Source: Iodidimonas sp. SYSU 1G8 (GTDB lineage: Bacteria > Pseudomonadota > Alphaproteobacteria > SMXS01). Taken from it: a stretch of 64,000 nt of DNA. Position numbers and translations under genes: made by a program. The DNA lies in the NCBI RefSeq assembly GCF_039655775.1, contig NZ_JBBYXJ010000002.1, positions 124,001 through 188,000 of the forward strand, given 5' to 3'. This document shows positions 58,171-64,000 of the stretch, one piece after another; position 1 is the stretch's first letter, and each line of letters begins with the position of its first letter. The notes under the pieces were generated by a model that was not told where the DNA came from, searched no databases, and was given only the letters and a program-made list of their open reading frames with translations.

Positions 58171-60618
58171 TCAGTTGAAGCGGTAGGTGAGCTGGAACAT
58201 GATCTCGCGGCCGCGCTGCACGCCCACGGTCACGTCCGAGAAGGTCTGGCCGGGCGTGCCGGCCGGCAGACCCGAGGAGCCGCCGGTCAGCGGACGGCCC
58301 AGACCGGTGAAGGCGATCGCCTCGTTGGTCAGGTTCCGGCCGATCACGGCGAACTCCCAGTGATCGTCCGTGTCGAGCAGGCGCGCGCTGGCGTCGAACA
58401 GGATATAGGATTTCTGGACGGCCCCGGGACTGGCTTTTTCATCCAGCAGGAACTTGTCCGAGTAGGCCGCATCGCCGGTGAGGACCACGTTCCAGCCATC
58501 CGAGACCGGGATTTCGTAGCTGAACCCGCCGCGCAGGGTCACCTTGGGCGCCTTCAGCAACGGCTGGCCGGAGCGATCCTGCGAGGTGAACCGGCCATTC
58601 GCCACGTTCAGCACCCGGTCGCAGCCAGCCTCGATGGACTGGCCGGAATAGCAGCCGACGAGGAAGTCCACATAGTGGCCGTCATTGTAGGACGCGGCAC
58701 CGCGGAAGGTCAGCGCATCGGTCGCCAGCCAGGTGAAATCCATTTCCACGCCCGTCGTGCGCGCCTTGCCGGCGTTGCGGATCTTGAACTGGGTGGTTTC
58801 GGTGTCCAGCTCCTGAACCTGCAGATTCTCGAACGTGTAGCGATAGGCCGTGGCGTTGATCTGAAGCGTACGATCGAACCAGCTGGTCTTGGCGCCGATC
58901 TCGAAACCGTTGGAGGTTTCGCTCTTGAAGGTCAGATCCTCGGTTTCGGCGCTGGCATTGGTGAGCAGGAAGCTGTTGTCGAAGCCGCCCGACTTGAATC
59001 CCTGGCGGTAGGCACCGAACAGAGTGAGCGCGTCATCGGGCCGCCAGGTCAGCGTGGCCTGGGGCGAGACGTTGGAATCCTTGAATTTGTTCTGGAGGCT
59101 GCGATTGGTCAGCGACCCGCTGAGCAGGCTGTGGACATAGGTGGACTGGAGATCGGAATCCTTGGTCTCACGGGTGTACCGCGCGCCGCCCGCCAGTTCG
59201 ACCGTATCGGTGATATTCCAGGTGGCTTCGGCGAAGGCCGACCATGTCTTGCCCTGGGTGGTGGAAATCTTGTCATAGGACCAGTAACGGCCGGTGACCG
59301 GATCGCGCGGCGCGGCGAAGATGCGGGCGGAATTGCGGAACGAGAAGTCCGTGTCCTGATAATAGGCGCCGAACAGGACGTTCAGCGGTCCTTCGAAGGT
59401 GGTGACCGCCCGCAGTTCCTGGCTGAACATGCCGTAGCGGGCGTTCTCGTAGACGCCGACCTGGCCCTGCGCCGAGAACTCGGAATTGCCCAGATACTGG
59501 TTATCGTACCAGGTATAGGCGCTGATCGAGGTCAGGGTGACGTCCTCCAGCGTGTAGTTGGCCTGGAACGTGGCGGCAAAGGATTCGAATTCCGACCATT
59601 GCTCGCCGCCATTCTTCTTGAATTCGTCCGGTTCGCCCGACATCAGCTCGTCCGGCAGGTCGGCCAGCGACTGGGTGAAGTTCTGCGTGCAGTCGTCGAA
59701 CGGATCGCGCACGCCGAAGATAGGCTGCGGCTGGCCATTAGGGCCATAGCAGATGCTCTGCTGCAACGTGCTGTAGCGGCTGGCATCTGTGTTGCGCGCG
59801 GCGCTGACCTTCAGGACCGCGTCCAGCTGATCGTTGGGCGTGAAGCGCAGGGTGACGCGGCCCAGATATTCCTGCTCGTTGGGCAGACGCTTATTCAGGG
59901 CACCTGGAATGACGAAGCCCAGAGGATCCTGCCCGATGATGGGCTCGGCCTGGTTCTTGATGAAGCCCTTCAACTCGGAATAGCGAAACGCCAGCCGAAG
60001 ACCGACCGTGTCGGAGATCGGCGTGGACATGACCGCTTCGGTGACCAGCTCGCGCGCCTCGATCTCGTAGCCGACCTTGCCATAGGCCTCGAAACGGTCG
60101 CCCGGATTGGCCGTGGTCAGCGAGATCAGGCCGGCGGAGTTGTTCTTGCCGAAATACAGGGCCTGCGGGCCTTTCAGCACCTCGACCCGATCGACGTCGA
60201 AATAGCCCTGCTGAACCCAGCGGCCGCGGGAATAGGACACGCCGTCGATGACGATGCCGACCGCCGGATCGAACCCGGCGCTGCCGCCATTGGTGCCGAC
60301 GCCGCGCAGATGGATGGTTGGGCCGCTGCCGCTGACGCCGCGGCCCACCACCAGGTTCGGCGTCTCGGTGCCGATCTCCTCCAAATCGCTGATGGCGTAC
60401 ATTTCCAGCGAGTCCCGGGAAAAGCCGGTGGCGGCGACGGGCACCGACTGCAGCGTCTCCTCGCGCTGTCGGGACGTGGTCACCACCTCCTCGATCTGGC
60501 GGCCGCGAAACTCTCCCGAGCGCGGCGATGCATCCTGCGCGGTGGCAGGCGGCGCGGTCACGGCAACGGCCAGCAGGCCCAGCGCGGCATACGCTGGAAG
60601 TGAATACAGACGGCTCAT
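58171..60618 (-). CDS. TonB-dependent outer-membrane receptor
   Basis: 815 residues. Signal peptide to about residue 27 (AVTAPPATAQ), TonB-box-like IEEVVTTSRQ, plug domain (GPTIHLRGVGTNGGSAGFDP; VEVLKGPQALYFGKNNSAGL) and a 22-strand barrel ending in MFQLTYRFN. The closest pattern is that of sphingomonad/alphaproteobacterial receptors for hydrophobic or aromatic compounds rather than siderophores, but ligand assignment is inference. First gene of the operon; divergent from tetR across a palindrome. Confidence 0.95.
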   Translation of the reverse strand: MSRLYSLPAYAALGLLAVAVTAPPATAQDASPRSGEFRGRQIEEVVTTSRQREETLQSVPVAATGFSRDSLEMYAISDLEEIGTETPNLVVGRGVSGSGPTIHLRGVGTNGGSAGFDPAVGIVIDGVSYSRGRWVQQGYFDVDRVEVLKGPQALYFGKNNSAGLISLTTANPGDRFEAYGKVGYEIEARELVTEAVMSTPISDTVGLRLAFRYSELKGFIKNQAEPIIGQDPLGFVIPGALNKRLPNEQEYLGRVTLRFTPNDQLDAVLKVSAARNTDASRYSTLQQSICYGPNGQPQPIFGVRDPFDDCTQNFTQSLADLPDELMSGEPDEFKKNGGEQWSEFESFAATFQANYTLEDVTLTSISAYTWYDNQYLGNSEFSAQGQVGVYENARYGMFSQELRAVTTFEGPLNVLFGAYYQDTDFSFRNSARIFAAPRDPVTGRYWSYDKISTTQGKTWSAFAEATWNITDTVELAGGARYTRETKDSDLQSTYVHSLLSGSLTNRSLQNKFKDSNVSPQATLTWRPDDALTLFGAYRQGFKSGGFDNSFLLTNASAETEDLTFKSETSNGFEIGAKTSWFDRTLQINATAYRYTFENLQVQELDTETTQFKIRNAGKARTTGVEMDFTWLATDALTFRGAASYNDGHYVDFLVGCYSGQSIEAGCDRVLNVANGRFTSQDRSGQPLLKAPKVTLRGGFSYEIPVSDGWNVVLTGDAAYSDKFLLDEKASPGAVQKSYILFDASARLLDTDDHWEFAVIGRNLTNEAIAFTGLGRPLTGGSSGLPAGTPGQTFSDVTVGVQRGREIMFQLTYRFN

Positions 60619-60682
60619 TGAATCCTCCCCTGGATGACGGCACGCGGCGGTCGTCTCCCCAGATACCCCGCGCGAGGAATTT

Positions 60683-60696
60683 AGAATACATATTCT
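60683..60696. promoter_or_regulatory. Palindromic candidate TetR operator
   Basis: Perfect 6-2-6 palindrome AGAATA-CA-TATTCT between the TonB receptor start (60618) and the TetR gene. It lies in the only AT-rich tract of the gap. A TATAAT hexamer follows at 60708-60713 on the plus strand, so a bound dimer would overlap the -35 area of a tetR promoter and could also repress the receptor operon. Confidence 0.5.
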
Positions 60697-60707
60697 TGTT
60701 CTATTTA

Positions 60708-60713
60708 TATAAT
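60708..60713 (+). promoter_or_regulatory. Candidate -10 box of tetR
   Basis: Exact TATAAT hexamer in the divergent gap; the matching -35 region is weak and overlaps the palindrome at 60683-60696. Visual prediction only. Confidence 0.35.
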
Positions 60714-60828
60714 GAAAAAGCGCCTGGGCTGACTGTATGAAGCTGCAAGATTCCTGTCGGTCCGCGCCGCGCTCCGTGCCAGATTGGAGCGTCCGCCCGC
60801 CAACGCCGACGAGAGTTTTTCAGCCTTC

Positions 60829-61545
60829 ATGGGATCGCCGTCCGCCAGCAAATGGAATCTGGAGTCCGAATGGCTCGTGCCGCCACAGCAGGCGCGCAGC
60901 CGCAAGTCCATGGAGGCGGTGCTGAATGCCGCCGAGGAGCTGTTCACGAGCCACGGCTATGACAACACCTCCATCGCCGATATCGGTGCGCGTTCAGGCG
61001 TGTCGACAGGGTCGATCTACAGCCGGTTTCCCGACAAGGACGCCATCTTGCAGGTGATCCATGACAGCTTCTCGAAGGCGCTGACCGACGCCTCGGCCGA
61101 TGCCTTTTCGCCGGAGACTTGGCGGACGGCTAGCGCCGCGCACATCGTCATGGCCATGGTGGACCGCTTCTTCTTCGCCTACCGCACCTATCCGGGGATC
61201 CTGTGCCTGATCGAGCGGCAGCGGCTGGTCAACCCGGCGGTCGAGGAGCGGGCGCGGAAATGGAATAACCTGTCGATCGCCAAGTTCCAGGCCCTGCTCG
61301 CGGACCATGCCTCGGAGATGAGTTGCGCCGACACGGACAGGGCGGTGACGGTGGTGCATTACCTGCTGCACCAGACGCTGGCCATGACGGCGCTGTTCGA
61401 GCAGGAACAGGCCGCGCCGCCCTTCAGGCTAGACGACAACCGGTTCGAGCGAGACATGATGGAGGTGGCGCTGCGCTATTTCGGGCTGCCGGACGATACC
61501 ACGGGATGGCGGCGTCACCCCTGGCAGCGGCTGCCGGGCTGGTAA
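60829..61545 (+). CDS. TetR-family transcriptional regulator
   Basis: 238 residues. The HTH domain spans about 22-70: ARSRKSMEAVLNAAEELFTS, NTSIADIGARSGVSTGSIYS and FPDKDAIL. The ligand-binding domain is helical and longer than in TetR itself. ATG 60829 gives a normal N-terminus, though the ribosome-binding site is weak; TTG 60784 could extend it by 15 residues. Divergent from the TonB-PhyH-VOC operon, which it probably represses until the transported compound is present. Confidence 0.92.
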   Translation: MGSPSASKWNLESEWLVPPQQARSRKSMEAVLNAAEELFTSHGYDNTSIADIGARSGVSTGSIYSRFPDKDAILQVIHDSFSKALTDASADAFSPETWRTASAAHIVMAMVDRFFFAYRTYPGILCLIERQRLVNPAVEERARKWNNLSIAKFQALLADHASEMSCADTDRAVTVVHYLLHQTLAMTALFEQEQAAPPFRLDDNRFERDMMEVALRYFGLPDDTTGWRRHPWQRLPGW

Positions 61546-61923
61546 TCAGCCCTTCGACCAGTCCTTCACCAGCATGGGGCCGAGACGCTGGCCGCCGAAG
61601 ACGTGGATGTGCAGATGCGGCACTTCCTGGTGGGAGTTCAGCCCGTGATTGGCGAGAATCCGGTAGCCGGGTTCGACCAGCTCCAGATCTTTCGCCACCT
61701 GTCCGACGGCGCGGAAGAAGCCGAGAACGAGATCGTCCGGCGCGTTGGCGGTGAAATCGGCCATGGACACGTAGGGTCCCTTGGGAATCACCAGCACATG
61801 GATGGGCGCCTGGGGATTGATGTCGTGGAACGCCAGCGCGTGGTCGTCCTCGTAGACCTTCCTGCAGGGAATCTCGCCGCGCAGGATGCGGGCGAAGATG
61901 TTGTTCTGGTCATAGGCCGTCAC
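61546..61923 (-). CDS. HIT-family nucleotide hydrolase/transferase
   Basis: 125 residues. NNIFARILRGEIPCRKVYED at the N-terminus, INPQAPIHVLVIPKGPYVSM, and the histidine triad HLHIHVFGG at the active site. Resembles Hint/YcfF proteins that hydrolyse AMP-lysine-type adducts. GTG 61923 has a good GGGGAGG site and overlaps the hisE stop by 4 bp. Confidence 0.93.
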   Translation of the reverse strand: MTAYDQNNIFARILRGEIPCRKVYEDDHALAFHDINPQAPIHVLVIPKGPYVSMADFTANAPDDLVLGFFRAVGQVAKDLELVEPGYRILANHGLNSHQEVPHLHIHVFGGQRLGPMLVKDWSKG

Positions 61924-62240
61924 GCCGTCCTCCCCTTCTTTTCCTCGATGCCGGAGATGCCTTCGCGCCGGGCCAGTTCGGCGAACACCTCGGCCGGCGA
62001 CACGCCCTTGGCGGACCACAGCACCATCAGATGGAACAGCAGATCGGCGGATTCGGCGACGGTGTCCGCCTTGTCCTTGGCCACGGCGGCGACGATGGTC
62101 TCGACCGCTTCCTCGCCCATCTTCTCGGCGATCTTGTTCAGGCCCTTGCCGTGCAGCCGGGCCACATAGCTCTTGTCCGGATCGCCGCCCTTGCGGGCGT
62201 CGATGGTGGCGAACAGGCGGTCGATCAGATGCTCGGTCAT
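61920..62240 (-). CDS. hisE: Phosphoribosyl-ATP pyrophosphatase HisE
   Basis: 106-residue all-alpha NTP pyrophosphohydrolase of the second histidine-synthesis step. DRLFATIDARKGGDPDKSYV, KIAEKMGEEAVETIVAAVAK (metal-binding E-x-x-E) and AESADLLFHLMVLW are diagnostic. Separate hisE without a hisI fusion is the usual alphaproteobacterial state. Ten bp after hisF. Confidence 0.96.
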   Translation of the reverse strand: MTEHLIDRLFATIDARKGGDPDKSYVARLHGKGLNKIAEKMGEEAVETIVAAVAKDKADTVAESADLLFHLMVLWSAKGVSPAEVFAELARREGISGIEEKKGRTA

Positions 62241-62250
62241 GCCCGGAAGC

Positions 62251-63018
62251 TTATGGCCCGATGGGGCGGATGGCAACGCCGGCGGCCGCCATGTGGGCTT
62301 TCGCCTCAGCCACCGAATAGGTGCCGAAATGGAAGATCGAGGCGGCCAGCACCGCCGTCGCATGGCCTTCCCGGATTCCGTCGACCAGATGATCGAGCGT
62401 GCCGACGCCGCCCGAGGCGATCACCGGGATGCGCACGGCGTCGGCCACGGCGCGGGTCAGCGGAATGTTGAAGCCCGCGCCCGTGCCATCACGGTCCATG
62501 GAGGTGAGCAGGATTTCGCCCGCGCCATTGGCTTCCGCCTGCCGCGCATAGTCGATGGCGTCGATGCCGGTGGCGGTGCGGCCGCCATGGGTGAAGATTT
62601 CCCAGCGCCCCGGCGCGACCTGCTTGGCGTCGATGGCGACGACGATGCATTGCGAGCCGAACTTCTCGGATGCCTCGCGCACGAAATCCGGATTGTTCAC
62701 CGCGGCGGTGTTGATGGAGGCCTTGTCGGCGCCGGCGAGCAACAGAGCGCGCACGTCATCGACGGTGCGGATGCCGCCGCCCACGGTCAGCGGCATGAAG
62801 CATTGCTCGGCGGTGCGGCGCACCACGTCGAGGATGATGCCGCGCTTTTCATGGCTGGCGGTGATGTCGAGGAAGCACAGCTCGTCGGCGCCGGCCGCGT
62901 CGTAGATCTTGGCCTGCTCCACCGGGTCGCCGGCATCGCGCAGATTGACGAAGTTGACGCCCTTGACGACCCGCCCGTCCTTGACGTCAAGGCAGGGAAT
63001 GATGCGGGCCTTCAGCAT
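62251..63018 (-). CDS. hisF: Imidazole glycerol phosphate synthase cyclase subunit HisF
   Basis: TIM-barrel of 255 residues that, with HisH, makes IGP and AICAR. Catalytic Asp11 in [10 protein letters not shown] and second Asp in [11 protein letters not shown]; phosphate-binding loops GGGIRT and ASGGVG are intact. Overlaps hisA by 7 bp. Confidence 0.97.
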   Translation of the reverse strand: MLKARIIPCLDVKDGRVVKGVNFVNLRDAGDPVEQAKIYDAAGADELCFLDITASHEKRGIILDVVRRTAEQCFMPLTVGGGIRTVDDVRALLLAGADKASINTAAVNNPDFVREASEKFGSQCIVVAIDAKQVAPGRWEIFTHGGRTATGIDAIDYARQAEANGAGEILLTSMDRDGTGAGFNIPLTRAVADAVRIPVIASGGVGTLDHLVDGIREGHATAVLAASIFHFGTYSVAEAKAHMAAAGVAIRPIGP

Positions 63019-63743
63019 TTCAGCAGCTCCAGCGCCGCCTTGGGATCCAGCCGTCCATCATAGAGCGCCCGGCCGGAAATCACGCCCTCGAACGGCGCGC
63101 CCGTGGCCTTCAGCGCCGTGAGGTCGTCCAGCGACGCCACGCCGCCCGAGGCGATCACGGGAATGGAGGTCGCCCGTGCCAGCATGGCGGTGGACTCCAC
63201 GTTGACGCCGGTCAGGGCGCCATCGCGGTCGATATCCGTATAGATGATCGCCGCCACGCCCGCGTCCTCGAACTGGCGGGCCAGATCGACCACGGTGATG
63301 GTTGAGGTTTCGACCCAGCCTTCGACGGCGACCATGCCGCCGCGCGCGTCGATGCCGACGACGATGCGGCCGGGAAACCGCCTGCAGGCCTGCTTCACCG
63401 TCCCCGGATCGCGCAGGGCCATGGTGCCCAGGATGACGCGGCGCACGCCCTTCTCCAGCCACATCTCGATGGTGGCCATGTCGCGGATGCCGCCGCCCAG
63501 CTGCACGGGCAGCGTGGTTTCCTTGAGGATCGCCTCGACCGCCGGCGCGTTGACCGGCCGGCCTTCGACGGCGCCGTTCAGATCGACCAGATGCAGCCAC
63601 TCGAAACCGGCATCCTGGAACGAGCGGGCCTGGGCCGCCGGGTTTTCGCCGTAGACGGTGGCCTTGTCCATGTCGCCATAGAGCAGGCGCACGCACTGGC
63701 CGTCCTTCAGGTCGATGGCGGGAAAAAGGATCACGGTTGCCAC
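63012..63743 (-). CDS. hisA: ProFAR isomerase HisA
   Basis: Amadori isomerisation of ProFAR to PRFAR; TIM barrel of 243 residues. Catalytic Asp11 in [12 protein letters not shown] and second Asp in [17 protein letters not shown] and IASGGV phosphate loops. GTG 63743 start overlaps the hisH end by 13 bp. Confidence 0.97.
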   Translation of the reverse strand: MATVILFPAIDLKDGQCVRLLYGDMDKATVYGENPAAQARSFQDAGFEWLHLVDLNGAVEGRPVNAPAVEAILKETTLPVQLGGGIRDMATIEMWLEKGVRRVILGTMALRDPGTVKQACRRFPGRIVVGIDARGGMVAVEGWVETSTITVVDLARQFEDAGVAAIIYTDIDRDGALTGVNVESTAMLARATSIPVIASGGVASLDDLTALKATGAPFEGVISGRALYDGRLDPKAALELLKC

Positions 63744-64000
63744 CTCAGGAAATTGGCGATCAGGCGCAGCCCCGCATCCTGGCTTTTCTCCGGATGGAAC
63801 TGGCTGCCGATCATGTTGTCACGCCCGACCAGCGCGGTCACCGGCCCGCCATAGTCGACGCTCGCCAGCAGGTCGGCCGGATCGGCGGGATGGAAGGCAT
63901 AGGAATGGACGAAATAGACGTGTGTCCCGGCGGCGATGCCGTCGAGGACCGGATGAGCCGCCTCGATCCGCAGATCGTTCCAGCCCATGTGGGGAATCTT
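63731..64000 (-). CDS. hisH: Imidazole glycerol phosphate synthase glutaminase subunit HisH (5' end cut by window edge)
   Basis: The C-terminal 89 residues of the class-I amidotransferase partner of His[17 protein letters not shown] and the catalytic His-x-Glu in [10 protein letters not shown] are visible; the catalytic Cys lies beyond the window. The start is outside, so this entry is partial. Confidence 0.95.
   Translation of the reverse strand, partial: KIPHMGWNDLRIEAAHPVLDGIAAGTHVYFVHSYAFHPADPADLLASVDYGGPVTALVGRDNMIGSQFHPEKSQDAGLRLIANFLRWQP

Overview
The window looks like a chromosomal segment of a GC-rich alphaproteobacterium. The GC content is high throughout, and the gene order tsaB / nitroreductase / nfuA-like / usp / trpS / murJ / glnD / mutS is one I know from Rhizobiales and Rhodospirillales. 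The hrcA-grpE, rph-rdgB-hemW, rsmI-yraN-gshB, cstA-ybdD and hisH-hisA-hisF-hisE blocks, plus an OlsB-type ornithine-lipid acyltransferase, agree with this. I cannot name the genus from the sequence alone.

Layout. 1-11425: minus-strand housekeeping run (tRNA modification, Fe-S assembly, stress protein, trpS, murJ, glnD, mutS). 11614-13875: MaeB-type malic enzyme, facing an OlsB-like gene across a shared hairpin terminator. 14857-20599: AmpG-like permease, Kup potassium transporter, YbdD and CstA. 20626-26004: complete liv ABC-transporter operon (livH-livM-livG-livF-small membrane protein-substrate-binding protein), followed on the plus strand by a SnoaL-like protein, a class III CoA-transferase and an SDR dehydrogenase. 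28669-31260: accessory island. It holds a two-gene 'mobile mystery protein' A/B (HTH/Fic) module bracketed by a 264-bp direct repeat of the SDR 3' end, then an AT-rich gene for a Cys-rich secreted protein and a short comM-like remnant. 31294-44633: core-type genes again (DUF2252, glsA, comM, hydrolase, phosphatase-superfamily membrane protein, metallophosphoesterase, gshB, yraN, rsmI, LpoA-like lipoprotein, hemW, rdgB, rph). 44759-54442: heat-shock genes (hrcA, grpE, dnaK, dnaJ), pyrE, dapB and nth, interrupted after pyrE by a compact 451-bp element in which a GIY-YIG nuclease gene lies between perfect 39-bp inverted repeats. 54462-61545: small membrane and secreted proteins, adenosine kinase, and a TonB receptor / PhyH dioxygenase / VOC operon divergent from a TetR regulator. 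61546-64000: HIT protein and the histidine genes hisE, hisF, hisA and the 3' part of hisH.

The two most interesting loci are the Fic/HTH module that sits between two copies of the same gene end and its terminator, and the palindrome-flanked GIY-YIG cassette. Both have visible, exact sequence architecture that ordinary gene annotation does not explain. No tRNA, rRNA, CRISPR array, riboswitch or intact classical IS element was recognised. No gene-free stretch exceeds 300 bases except 30014-30498, which is itemised below.
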